Part shown: positions 51,122 through 59,298 of the stretch, piece after piece
Layout: each line of letters begins with the position of its first letter
Position numbering within the stretch: position 1 is the first letter of the stretch
DNA from: Lachnospiraceae bacterium
GTDB lineage: Bacteria > Bacillota > Clostridia > Lachnospirales > Lachnospiraceae
Reading direction: 5' to 3'
DNA: 59,298 nt
NCBI GenBank assembly: GCA_019424135.1
Contig: JAHYZZ010000015.1
Coordinates: forward strand, 1-59,298
The notes under the pieces: model-generated
Seen by the model: only the letters and a program-made list of their open reading frames with translations
What the model was told of the DNA's origin: nothing
The model's database searches: none
Translations under genes and position numbers: made by a program

Positions 51122-52289
51122 TCGAAACCTGGACAACATTCCAATTGGGGCTTTAGGGCTTATTTCATTGGAAGGCTGCGAGGATATGGGACGCAAGGTC
51201 AATGACTACCTTGTAAAATGGAGAAGAGAAGATGGACATATCCATAAAAATGATGTGGCCTTTAGTGGTTATGAGAGGAATACTTATCTGATCAATGCCG
51301 GTGTTCCGCGTTTTGGATCCGGAGAAGCCAAGGGCATTATTAAAGAATCTGTCCGTGGAATGGATCTCTACCTGATGGTGGACGTATGTAACTACAGTCT
51401 GACTTACTCACTGACGGGTCATACCAACCATATGTCTCCGGACGACCACTATCAGAATCTGAAGCGTGTCATCGCTGCTGTAGGAGGCAAAGCCCGCCGT
51501 CTCAACGTGATCATGCCATTCTTATACGAGAGCAGGCAACATCGCCGGAGCAGCCGTGAATCCTTGGACTGTGCACTGGCGCTTCAGGAACTGGTGCGAA
51601 TGGGCGTAGATAACATCATTACCTTTGACGCTCACGACCCACGTGTTCAGAACGCGATTCCGCTGAATGGTTTCGAGACTGTTCGTCCGACCTATCAGTT
51701 TGTGAAGGGTCTGCTGCGGCGTTTTGACGACCTGAAAATCGACAGCCAGCACATGATGGCCATCAGCCCGGATGAAGGTGCTACCGAGCGTGCCGTTTAC
51801 CTGGCCAACGTACTGAATCTGGATATGGGTATGTTCTATAAACGCCGGGACTACACCCGCGTGGTAGGCGGCCGGAATCCAATTGTGGCTCACGAATTCC
51901 TTGGTTCTTCCGTGGAAGGGAAAGACGTGATCATTCTGGACGACATGATCTCCTCCGGCGACAGTATCCTGGATGTTGCCCGCCAGTTAAAACAGCGTAA
52001 GGCAAAACGAATTTTTGCTGCTGCCACTTTCGGACTGTTCACCAATGGAATGGAGAAGTTTGATAAAGCCTACGAAGATGGCATTATCGATGCGATCCTG
52101 ACTACCAATCTGATCTATCAAACACCAGAACTTCTTGAACGTCCTTACTATGTCAACTGTGATATGAGCAAATATATCGCACTGATGATCGATACACTAA
52201 ACCATGACGGCTCTATCAGCAGTATTCTTTCTCCAAACGAAAGGATTCAGGATGCCGTGGCACGTTACAACCGGGGCGAAGAAGTATAG
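51105..52289 (+). CDS. prs: Ribose-phosphate pyrophosphokinase (long form)
   Basis: A 394-residue PRPP synthetase, longer than the usual ~315 residues. YESRQHRRSSRESLDCALAL gives the ATP/Mg region, TFDAHDPRVQNAIP the catalytic loop, and the PRPP loop is DDMISSGDSILDVARQL. It makes PRPP for nucleotide, His and Trp synthesis. The start overlaps the helicase-loader gene, after GGGAGG. Divergent from the common bacterial form but with key motifs kept. Confidence 0.9.
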   Translation: MLRRNDRNLDNIPIGALGLISLEGCEDMGRKVNDYLVKWRREDGHIHKNDVAFSGYERNTYLINAGVPRFGSGEAKGIIKESVRGMDLYLMVDVCNYSLTYSLTGHTNHMSPDDHYQNLKRVIAAVGGKARRLNVIMPFLYESRQHRRSSRESLDCALALQELVRMGVDNIITFDAHDPRVQNAIPLNGFETVRPTYQFVKGLLRRFDDLKIDSQHMMAISPDEGATERAVYLANVLNLDMGMFYKRRDYTRVVGGRNPIVAHEFLGSSVEGKDVIILDDMISSGDSILDVARQLKQRKAKRIFAAATFGLFTNGMEKFDKAYEDGIIDAILTTNLIYQTPELLERPYYVNCDMSKYIALMIDTLNHDGSISSILSPNERIQDAVARYNRGEEV

Positions 52290-52297
52290 AAAAAAAC

Positions 52298-52333
52298 AAA
52301 GCTTCCAAAGCTAAATGTAGCTTTGGAAGCTTT
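52298..52333. terminator. Bidirectional terminator between prs and yhaN-like gene
   Basis: AAAGCTTCCAAAGCTA pairs with its complement around AATG; A-run before and TTTTCG after. It lies in the gap between convergent genes. Confidence 0.9.
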
Positions 52334-52354
52334 TCGTTTCTAATTGATCTTTCA

Positions 52355-53899
52355 TCAAATATCGATACGGTGATAGGGTATGCCAAGTTCCTCCAACAAA
52401 TGCATCTCCCTCTTTTGACAGGTGAAGAGAAGCACCTGCTGTTTCTTTTTATTCAGCCATCTCAGCGTGCTCTTCAAACGCTCATCATCATAATTTCCAA
52501 AGGCATCATCCAGGATTACCGGCTGCTCTTCTTCCTGCAAAATCCCCGCCGCTGCCATCCGCAGTGCAAACATCAACTGCTCCACGGTTCCACAGCTTAC
52601 CTGCTCCATCGGGATTCTGGCACCGTCTTTTAGCAGCACCATATGCAGTCCATCTTCTATGCGGATTTTTGTATACGCCTGGTTTGTGATCTGGCAGACA
52701 ATCTCGGATGCCTCTTCATTCAGACGCTGCTCCAGCCGCTCCCGGAATTCCTCTGCCAACTCGTTCATTTTATCTACCGCCAGCTGCAAGGCCTGACGCT
52801 TCTTTTCCAATGCCTGGTCTTCTTCTCCGACTACGTTCATCTCCGCCAGCTGATCCTGTAGATTTTCGTACTGAATCTGCTTATCCTTCTGCTCTCTTAC
52901 CATCCGTTCCAGCTCCCAATTCAGCTTTTCGACAGACGTACGCTCTTCTTCTGGTAAAATTTCCTCCATGATCTCCTCCGGGGATACCTGATTCTTTCCC
53001 TTTCCCACCTTCATCCGGTTCCAAACATAAACACTGCAGGCCAGAAACACCACAATCACCACCAGATAATTAAAAGGGCGATGAAACAATAAAAATGCCG
53101 ACACAATGGCAACAAGAAAGATCAGGATCTCCAACGGGTGAATCCGCCATTTGGGCGGCCGGATCTCGTCCACAAGACGCTTATGCCCTTCCTGCTCCTT
53201 CCTGCCTTTTTCTGCCTGCCTTAGACGGTCATGAATCTGCTCCTTTTCCTCCTCCAGACGATGAATCTCTCTCCAGACAAAGGAGGCCTCCTGCTCTATG
53301 GTCTCGCGCTCACGCTGTCTTTCATACAACGCCTCTCGAATCTCTTTATCCACTGCCTTTTTCTTTTCCTCCAGATAAGAGATTGCCTGCTCTGGCCTAA
53401 GATCTCCATTTCCCGAGGCATAACAGCTGGATGCATACTCTTTCAAAGCACTGTCAAGTGACTGCTCCGGCCGAATCTTTAATTGCCTTACTGATATGGT
53501 GTTGTCATAGCCTGCCGAATTCATTCCCCCAAGCAATTGCTCTAGATCGCCATCGGCAACACTTAGCTCTTCTCCGTCGTCCTCACAGACCAGTTCTGCC
53601 TTTTTATTTTGTTTGTCAAAATTCCGGTCAATCCGAAAATGCTTCCCACCGCTTTCAAATCTCAGGATGCCGGAATAGTAACCGGGATGATCCCAAGGTT
53701 CATAAATGCTGTAGGTATCGTAAACAGAAGCCCTTCCTCTCCCGCGCGTCATACCAAACAACATCCCTTTGATAAAGGTATGGATTGTAGACTTTCCAGA
53801 TTCATTTTCGCCATAGATGATATTTATCCCACTTTCAAAACGGATCTTCTGACTCTGAAATTTTCCAAAATTTCGAAGCAGCAATTCTAGAATTTTCAT
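52355..53899 (-). CDS. Membrane-spanning SMC-like ATPase (YhaN-like)
   Basis: About 514 residues. The N-terminal ABC/SMC ATPase half has Walker A GENESGKST at 30-38 and a first coiled coil (175-245). Two membrane segments follow (about 256-272 and 276-293), then a second coiled coil (320-395). The C-terminal half has the signature-like VSCGTVEQLMFALRMA and Walker B PVILDDAFGNYDDER. It pairs with the SbcD-like nuclease immediately upstream (ATGA overlap), as in Bacillus YhaN/YhaO. It is likely a membrane-tethered DNA-repair or nuclease ATPase. Start at 53899 after GGAG. Confidence 0.85.
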   Translation of the reverse strand: MKILELLLRNFGKFQSQKIRFESGINIIYGENESGKSTIHTFIKGMLFGMTRGRGRASVYDTYSIYEPWDHPGYYSGILRFESGGKHFRIDRNFDKQNKKAELVCEDDGEELSVADGDLEQLLGGMNSAGYDNTISVRQLKIRPEQSLDSALKEYASSCYASGNGDLRPEQAISYLEEKKKAVDKEIREALYERQRERETIEQEASFVWREIHRLEEEKEQIHDRLRQAEKGRKEQEGHKRLVDEIRPPKWRIHPLEILIFLVAIVSAFLLFHRPFNYLVVIVVFLACSVYVWNRMKVGKGKNQVSPEEIMEEILPEEERTSVEKLNWELERMVREQKDKQIQYENLQDQLAEMNVVGEEDQALEKKRQALQLAVDKMNELAEEFRERLEQRLNEEASEIVCQITNQAYTKIRIEDGLHMVLLKDGARIPMEQVSCGTVEQLMFALRMAAAGILQEEEQPVILDDAFGNYDDERLKSTLRWLNKKKQQVLLFTCQKREMHLLEELGIPYHRIDI

Positions 53900-54948
53900 A
53901 TTCTCGTCTCCATCAGCGCCTGTACCCCTGCGCACAGGGCACGATACTCTACGCTGTTTTCTTCTGCACCCAGAAAGCTCTTGATATAGCTCCCCAAAAG
54001 ATTGTCCTGATTCTGTTCCAGAAGCTTTTCAAATTCATAGGCAGGTTTCGTCTCGTCTGCCATTTCCACGATATTTCCATAAGGGTCCATACCACTTAAG
54101 TCGAACCGGATCTGGGGATCACAAAAGCCTGTCACCCGGATCTTGTACATGTTCTGTATCCCTCCCTGCTCAATTGCTTCCCGAATCTTCCCGGCCAGTT
54201 CATAGCCAGTGGTCTTTTTTTCCACCGGGATCTCAATCTGGCGGTACTCCCTTAATGCCGCAGGGACAAAGTTGGTCTTGCACCCCTGCTCTGTAAGTTC
54301 TCCGGCCACATAGCCATGAATACCTGTGTCATTAATATCAATCGGTTCCAGTGCGCCGGCATAAATCATCCGGTCTTCTACCAATACCTGAGGTTTATGG
54401 ATATGCCCCAACGCGACATAATCATAGCCCTGTTTCAGCAATTCTTTTTTGTGGATGGGAATATGTGTCTCATCTCCCCCATGAGCCAAAAGAATCTCAT
54501 ATTTTTGCCGTCTTTTGGGCCTGTCCTTTTCATAAAGCGCTTCCCGGATCTCCCGAACGTGATAACTAAGACCGTATACTGCCAGCTCAAGCTCTGGAAA
54601 TTCCGCACATGTCAAAGTCTCTTCTTTTAACATTGTCACATTTTCGTTCCACGGAAAGGTTCGATAATAGGAATCCTTGCGGATGTAATCATGATTGCCG
54701 GCAATCAGCACCACCTTCGTATTCTTCAGCGCCGCAAACATTCCATTTACTTCTTTAAGCTCCCTGCGCAAGGGCTGCCGGTGAAACAAATCCCCGGCAA
54801 TCAAAAGAATCTCTGTCTCTTCTTGCTGACAGGTACGGATCACCTCTCCTAACGTCTCCCAGAGTTCTCTACTTCTCTTTTTGCTGCAGGCGGTTCCGGC
54901 GACTGGATCTGCCCCCAAATGCACGTCTGCGATGTGTACGAATTTCAT
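53896..54948 (-). CDS. SbcD/Mre11-like metallophosphoesterase (YhaO-like)
   Basis: A 350-residue nuclease of the calcineurin-like phosphoesterase fold. The metal-binding motifs are DVHLGAD, GDLFHR, GNHDY near residue 84, and GHIH near 183. It probably cleaves DNA in complex with the YhaN-like ATPase encoded downstream (4 bp overlap). Its start lies 80 bp inside the histidine kinase frame. Confidence 0.9.
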   Translation of the reverse strand: MKFVHIADVHLGADPVAGTACSKKRSRELWETLGEVIRTCQQEETEILLIAGDLFHRQPLRRELKEVNGMFAALKNTKVVLIAGNHDYIRKDSYYRTFPWNENVTMLKEETLTCAEFPELELAVYGLSYHVREIREALYEKDRPKRRQKYEILLAHGGDETHIPIHKKELLKQGYDYVALGHIHKPQVLVEDRMIYAGALEPIDINDTGIHGYVAGELTEQGCKTNFVPAALREYRQIEIPVEKKTTGYELAGKIREAIEQGGIQNMYKIRVTGFCDPQIRFDLSGMDPYGNIVEMADETKPAYEFEKLLEQNQDNLLGSYIKSFLGAEENSVEYRALCAGVQALMETRI

Positions 54949-56092
54949 CTGTCTTTCCTTCTTCCTCCCTGGCTTTACTTGGCAACGTTACGATAAACTG
55001 AGTCCTCAAATTGTCACTTCTAGCCATAATCCTTCCTGCATGGAGCTCCACAATCTCTTTGGCGATGGCAAGTCCAAGTCCCGCCCCGCCGGTGCCGCTG
55101 GATCTGGAACCATCTACACGATAAAATTTTTCAAAAATGGTCTGGAGCATATCTCCTGGAATCCTGTCTCCTTGGTTGGTAAATATTATCTCGATATTTC
55201 CGCCCTTTTCCTGAGCTTCTATCTCTATTTTTGTGTTTTCATAACAGTAGGCGATAGCATTTCTCAAAATATTGTCAAACACCCGGGCAAGCTTGTCCGG
55301 ATCCCCATATACTTCCAGATTCTCCTCCACATTAACCTCGCAGCTTAAGTGCTTTTCCTGCAGGACTCCATAGAGTTCATCCGCCAGCTGCTCCAGCATA
55401 AAGGACAGATTGATCTCTACCGGATCCAGCTGGATCTGCTGAAGGTTATACCTGGTGATATCAAAAAATTCATTGATTAGCTCGCCCAGCCGGATTGATT
55501 TTTCCAGGGCAATATGGGTATATTTTTCCCGTTCATCTTCCGGCATATCCGGATGACTGTCCAACATACTCAGATATGCCACGATAGAAGTCAGGGGCGT
55601 CTTTAAGTCGTGGGCCAGAAAAATCACCAGATCGTTCTTTTTCTTTTCTCCCTCTTCCGCCTCCAGCTCCTGACGACGGATCGTGGCCTTAATCTCATTT
55701 AAACGAATCTCGATGGGCTTCAACTCTGTAATCAGATGAATGGGTTCATTAGAATCGGAGACGATATTTTCGATCCCGTCTCCGATCTGGTCCACATATC
55801 TGGTCATTTTTGAAAGTGCAATATAGAAAAAAGCCGCGAACAACAACAGGAATCCCACGATCATATAGAACGTCTTGTTGTCGCCGATCAAGGTCCAGTA
55901 CAAGTCGATGGCGGTCTGCTCATCCACATGAAACGTCATCAGGATATCTACAAAAACATTCGCAAAGCTGTCGTTGTAGATCCCGTCGATCACATAGTTC
56001 AGAAGAAACCCTCCCACCAGCACAGTCATTGCTGTGACCAGCAGGGTCTGCAAAAGCACACTGAACTTGAGTTTACGATAATTATTCTTCAA
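54869..56092 (-). CDS. Sensor histidine kinase (VanS-like)
   Basis: A 407-residue membrane kinase. Membrane segments at 10-33 and 74-94 enclose a short extracellular loop of about 40 residues. A linker, DHp domain with His161 in LAHDLKTPLTSI, and the ATPase domain (NILRNAIAYC, FEKFYRVDGSR, GGAGLGLAIAKEIVELH) follow. No resistance gene is adjacent. The last ~25 residues (HRRRAFGGRSSRRNRLQQKE) are very basic and overlap the nuclease gene by 80 bp in another frame. Confidence 0.9.
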   Translation of the reverse strand: MKNNYRKLKFSVLLQTLLVTAMTVLVGGFLLNYVIDGIYNDSFANVFVDILMTFHVDEQTAIDLYWTLIGDNKTFYMIVGFLLLFAAFFYIALSKMTRYVDQIGDGIENIVSDSNEPIHLITELKPIEIRLNEIKATIRRQELEAEEGEKKKNDLVIFLAHDLKTPLTSIVAYLSMLDSHPDMPEDEREKYTHIALEKSIRLGELINEFFDITRYNLQQIQLDPVEINLSFMLEQLADELYGVLQEKHLSCEVNVEENLEVYGDPDKLARVFDNILRNAIAYCYENTKIEIEAQEKGGNIEIIFTNQGDRIPGDMLQTIFEKFYRVDGSRSSGTGGAGLGLAIAKEIVELHAGRIMARSDNLRTQFIVTLPSKAREEEGKTDEIRTHRRRAFGGRSSRRNRLQQKEK

Positions 56093-56771
56093 CTTTATAA
56101 CCTACTCCCCATACCGTCTTGATAAAGTCTGATTTTCCGGTGGGGGCACTCATTTTTTCCCGGAGATGCCGGATGTGTACCATCACCGTATTGTTGCTGT
56201 TTTTATAATATTTTTCATTCCACACTTTCTCAAACAGCTCCTCAGAGCTGATCACTTTGCCCCGGTTCTCACACAGAAGCCAGAGAATGTCGAACTCAAT
56301 AGGCGTCAAAGTCAAAGGCACTTCGTTATAAATGCATTCGTGGGAGGTGCGGTTTAAAAACAGCCCTCCGAAATCAATGATCTCGCCCTCTTCTTTTCCT
56401 CCATCGTTGTACTGGGTATATCTGCGCAGCTGGGCCTTGACTCTGGCCACCAGCTCCAGCGGATTAAAGGGCTTGGGAATATAATCATCCGCCCCCAGCG
56501 TAAGTCCGGTGATCTTATCCATATATTCAGTCTTTGCTGTCAGCATAATCACCGGGAACTTATACTTTTCCCGGATCTGTTTTAAGATCTGAAAACCGTC
56601 AATGTCCGGAAGCATGATATCCAAAATGGCCAGATCGATCTTCATACTGTGAACGCAATCCAGTGCATCCTGGCCGGTATAGAATTTGTATACATTATAC
56701 TGATCGTTCTGCAGATATAGTTCAATCACATCTGCGATTTCCTTCTCATCATCTACTACCAAAATATTCAT
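56082..56771 (-). CDS. OmpR/VanR-family response regulator
   Basis: A 229-residue regulator. The receiver domain has acidic residues DDE at 7-9, phospho-acceptor Asp51 (AILDIMLPDIDGF) and Lys100 (YIPKPF). The C-terminal winged-helix DNA-binding domain (about 130-228) includes LTPIEFDILWLLCENRGKVIS. It overlaps the kinase by 11 bp, so the two act as one system. Confidence 0.94.
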   Translation of the reverse strand: MNILVVDDEKEIADVIELYLQNDQYNVYKFYTGQDALDCVHSMKIDLAILDIMLPDIDGFQILKQIREKYKFPVIMLTAKTEYMDKITGLTLGADDYIPKPFNPLELVARVKAQLRRYTQYNDGGKEEGEIIDFGGLFLNRTSHECIYNEVPLTLTPIEFDILWLLCENRGKVISSEELFEKVWNEKYYKNSNNTVMVHIRHLREKMSAPTGKSDFIKTVWGVGYKVEE

Positions 56772-56868
56772 ACGTTTGTGAACCTCCTTATTCGTCCCCC
56801 CGGGGATAAAATAATGGCGTCCCTCATTTCATTCCTTTTTCATCTGACGTTTTCACGCCGCAATATGT

Positions 56869-58260
56869 CTATAAATCGCAGTTATTGACAGTCCTTGGGA
56901 ACGGAATCACATCACGGATGTTGCTCATACCTGTCAGATACATGATGCAGCGCTCAAATCCCAGGCCGAATCCGGCATGTCTGGTAGAACCGTATTTGCG
57001 CAGATCCAGATAGAAGCTATACTCTTCTTCCTTCATTCCCAGCTCCCTCATCCGAGTCAAAAGTTTATCGTAGTCGTCTTCCCTCTGGCTTCCGCCGATG
57101 ATCTCTCCGATGCCAGGCACCAGACAGTCGACTGCCGCCACCGTTTTTCCGTCATCATTTTGTTTCATATAGAAGGATTTAATTTCCTTCGGGTAGTCTG
57201 TTACAAATACCGGTTTCTTAAAAACCTCTTCTGTCAAATAGCGCTCATGCTCTGTCTGCAGATCCGCCCCCCAGGAAACCTTATATTCAAACCGATCATT
57301 TTCCTTTTCCAGAATCTCAATGGCCTCTGTGTAAGTAATCCTTGCAAATTCGGAGGATACTACATTGTTTAACCGCTCCAGAAGTCCCTTGTCCACAAAG
57401 GAATTAAAGAACTTCATCTCTTCCGGGGCATGCTCCAGTACGTAATTGATCACATATTTCAGCATGGCTTCTGCCAACATCATATCATCCTCAAGATCTG
57501 CAAATGCAATTTCCGGTTCGATCATCCAAAACTCTGCCGCATGTCTGGTCGTATTAGAATTTTCCGCCCGGAAGGTAGGGCCAAAGGTATACACATTGCG
57601 GAATGCCTGAGCATAGGTTTCCGCATTCAGCTGGCCGCTGACCGTCAGGCTGGTTTCTTTTCCAAAGAAATCTTTCGTGTAGTCTACGGCTCCTTCCTTT
57701 GTCTTTGGCACATTTTCCATATCCAGGGTTGTTACCCTAAACATCTCCCCGGCGCCCTCACAGTCGCTTCCTGTAATCAGCGGCGTATGAACATAGACAA
57801 AGCCTCTGTCCTGGAAAAACTTATGAAGTGCATAAGCAGTCAGGGAGCGCACGCGAAATACTGCCTGGAACGTATTGGTTCTCGGTCTTAAATGGGAAAT
57901 CGTTCTCAGATATTCAAAACTGTGGCGCTTTTTCTGCAACGGATAATCCGGAGAGGAAGCCCCTTCCACTTCCACGGTATCTGCCTGTATCTCGAAAGGC
58001 TGCTTCGCCTGTGGGGTAGCCACCAGTGTTCCAGTGACAATAACCGCGGTCCCCACATTTAACTTGGAAACATCTGCAAAATTGTCCATCGTATCATGAT
58101 AAACCACCTGCAGCGGCTCAAAAAATGTCCCATCACTTAGCACGATAAATCCAAAGGTTTTGGAATCCCGGATACTTCGCACCCAACCGCCTACTGTCAC
58201 CTTCTCATCCAGGTAGGCTTCCCGGTTTTTATATATTTCTCTGATCTCTGTTAAATTCAT
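56869..58260 (-). CDS. asnS: Asparaginyl-tRNA synthetase
   Basis: A 463-residue class IIb synthetase. An OB-fold anticodon domain (1-110: VTVGGWVRSIRDSKTFGFIVL) leads into the catalytic domain, with motif 2 FRAENSNTTRHAAEFWMIEPE and motif 3 GFGLGFERCIMYLTGMSNIRD. The AsnRS motif lacks the features of AspRS. It charges tRNA-Asn. No T-box is seen upstream. Confidence 0.96.
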   Translation of the reverse strand: MNLTEIREIYKNREAYLDEKVTVGGWVRSIRDSKTFGFIVLSDGTFFEPLQVVYHDTMDNFADVSKLNVGTAVIVTGTLVATPQAKQPFEIQADTVEVEGASSPDYPLQKKRHSFEYLRTISHLRPRTNTFQAVFRVRSLTAYALHKFFQDRGFVYVHTPLITGSDCEGAGEMFRVTTLDMENVPKTKEGAVDYTKDFFGKETSLTVSGQLNAETYAQAFRNVYTFGPTFRAENSNTTRHAAEFWMIEPEIAFADLEDDMMLAEAMLKYVINYVLEHAPEEMKFFNSFVDKGLLERLNNVVSSEFARITYTEAIEILEKENDRFEYKVSWGADLQTEHERYLTEEVFKKPVFVTDYPKEIKSFYMKQNDDGKTVAAVDCLVPGIGEIIGGSQREDDYDKLLTRMRELGMKEEEYSFYLDLRKYGSTRHAGFGLGFERCIMYLTGMSNIRDVIPFPRTVNNCDL

Positions 58261-58299
58261 GTGTTACCTGCTCCTTTGCTCTCAACATACTTTTCGCTC

Positions 58300-58308
58300 A
58301 TTATAACA
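58300..58308 (-). promoter_or_regulatory. Extended -10 promoter of asnS
   Basis: Minus strand TGTTATAAT (rc at 58300-58308) is a consensus extended -10, 40 bp before the start codon. The -35 is poor. Confidence 0.55.
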
Positions 58309-58413
58309 TATTGTCTCTAATTTTAAAAGATTGCCTCGCAGCGCTTAATAGTCAATTATTTTAATATAATTTAATCATGATTTTATTTTGATTTCAGAAA
58401 AATAGGAATGATC

Positions 58414-59110
58414 ATGGCAAAAACGGCAATTATCACTGGTGATTCAAGAGGAATCGGGAAGGCATTATCCCTAAAGCTAGGGGAACTCGGATACAATGTT
58501 GTAATCAACTATCGCAGCGAATCTTCCAAAGCAAAATCTGATGAAGTTGCAAAAGAACTGGAAGACACGTACCATGTAGAAACACTGGTTGTCCGGGCAG
58601 ATGTTATCAAATACGAAGAATGTGAAGCTTTGGTCAAAGCTTGCGTAGAACGTTTTGGAGACAAGATTGACGCCCTGGTTAACAATGCCGGAATCACCAA
58701 TAACTGTAACTGGATCGATATTAAACCGGAAGCTTACGAAAGCGTTATTGCGACGCAGCAAGGATGAACAGTGTGTCATCTGTAACACTTCTTCCGTGGG
58801 AGGATTAACTGGAGTGATCAATCAGGCCGACTACTGTGCAGCAAAATCTGGCATCATCGGGCTGACACGTGCTCTGGCTCTGGAATATGCGGCAAAGGGC
58901 ATCCGTGTCAATGCCATCGCTCCTGGAATGATTATGACCGACATGCTCCGCGGCGTTAATCAGGACGAGCTGAATACTCTGGCAGCAACCATTCCGGAAG
59001 GTTATATCGGTGACGTTTCTGACATCGCAGGCGCACTAGAATATATTTTCACAGCCCCGTATCTGACTGGACAGATTATTTCCCCGAACGGAGGATTTGT
59101 TCTTCAGTAA
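58414..59110 (+). pseudogene. FabG-like SDR reductase, frameshifted/deleted
   Basis: The 5' part (58414-58767) encodes the Rossmann half of a short-chain dehydrogenase (MAKTAIITGDSRGIGKALSL, ALVNNAGIT). It runs out of frame at about 58752 and meets a TGA at 58765-58767. The 3' part, in another frame from about 58753 to the TAA at 59108-59110, encodes the catalytic half: NTSSVGG, YCAAKSG, RVNAIAPGMI and the C-terminus SPNGGFVLQ. About 15 residues around the usual VNLTG...F helix are missing at the join, so this is an out-of-frame deletion, not a simple slip. It resembles 3-oxoacyl-ACP reductase. The alternative is an assembly error. Start at 58414 after AGGA. Confidence 0.85.
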
Positions 59111-59127
59111 TTTTATGATCATGAGGC

Positions 59128-59158
59128 GACCGCCATTTGGTTTTACCAGATGGCGGTC
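59128..59158 (+). terminator. Terminator after the FabG-like gene
   Basis: GACCGCCATTTGG pairs with CCAGATGGCGGTC around a 5 nt loop and is followed by TTGATTTTT. Confidence 0.85.
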
Positions 59159-59187
59159 TTGATTTTTCCGCCTCGCCATGCTATACT
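59159..59187 (+). promoter_or_regulatory. Possible rightward promoter at the right edge
   Basis: TTGATT (59159-59164), 17 nt spacer, TATACT (59182-59187). It overlaps the T-run of the preceding terminator. Downstream to the window end there is a structured G/C-rich stretch and a tiny ORF, MNRVFETFHS (59254-59286). The gene it serves, if any, is outside the window. Confidence 0.45.
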
Positions 59188-59298
59188 AATTCCCGTTGCA
59201 AAGCCCGTCTAAAACCAAGGTCTATAGGGCTTGCCGCCGATTCCCGGCGTAAAATGAATCGAGTGTTCGAGACCTTCCACTCGTAAAACAAAACTAAA

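Noticed and set aside
58261..58407. T-box or riboswitch upstream of asnS
   Set aside because: No AGGGTGG T-box motif or terminator-antiterminator pair; the gap only shows an extended -10 promoter.
1..59298. CRISPR arrays and tRNA genes
   Set aside because: No regularly spaced repeats with unique spacers and no tRNA cloverleaf with a T-arm consensus were seen on either strand.

Overview
The window looks like a chromosomal segment of a spore-forming, Gram-positive anaerobe of the Clostridia, most likely Lachnospiraceae. This is inferred from gene content, not from a marker gene. Supporting content: the sporulation genes yabP, yabQ, spoVG, a spoIIE-type phosphatase and a CotS-like protein; LL-diaminopimelate aminotransferase (DapL); the GlgC/GlgD pair; a transketolase split into two subunits with a TalC-type transaldolase; a class-3 prolyl-tRNA synthetase under a T-box; and AGGAGG-type ribosome binding sites. 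Most genes run leftward (minus strand).

Layout. 1-260: tandem sigma-A promoters and a leader reading off the left edge, very probably an rRNA operon. 366-4125: an IlvD/Edd-family dehydratase with an ornithine-cyclodeaminase-like enzyme, and a divergent LysR regulator. 4177-11392: an alpha-galactoside locus (GH36 enzyme, two tandem AraC regulators, ABC permeases and lipoprotein, no ATPase). 11714-16301: LysM protein, DUF5711-like protein, CvpA and DapL. 16573-19005: non-oxidative pentose-phosphate operon (transaldolase plus split transketolase). 19242-22894: dnaX, ebfC, recR and a LacI regulator. 22923-27100: phosphofructokinase, methionine aminopeptidase, GH13 enzyme. 27135-34157: the block known from Bacillus (hup, rqcP, yabP, yabQ, divIC, spoIIE, tilS, hpt, ftsH). 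34369-42351: phosphosugar mutase, CotS-like protein, CCA enzyme, a REP-associated tyrosine transposase, proS and a pseudouridine synthase. 42396-47401: ThrE-like exporter, orphan ABC ATPase, spoVG, glgD, glgC. 47614-52289: murC, then dnaD, helicase loader and prs. 52355-58260: YhaN/YhaO-like nuclease pair, VanRS-like two-component system, asnS. 58414-59110: a broken FabG-like reductase.

The most notable system is a family of six near-perfect 40-50 bp palindromes sharing the half-core GGGGACGGGGGATTT, at about 0.3, 4.2, 16.5, 37.3, 39.6 and 42.1 kb. A diverged G/C-rich relative lies in the 3' end of the single-copy Y1 (HUH) transposase gene at 38.7-39.6 kb, and one canonical copy lies just upstream of that gene. 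This is the layout of a REP/RAYT 'REPtron'. Five copies sit just after stop codons. One lies in frame inside a pseudouridine synthase gene and adds 16 residues. The palindromes are often flanked by TTATCCACA / GTGGATAA motifs, identical to the DnaA-box consensus. No CRISPR array, prophage or tRNA gene was seen.
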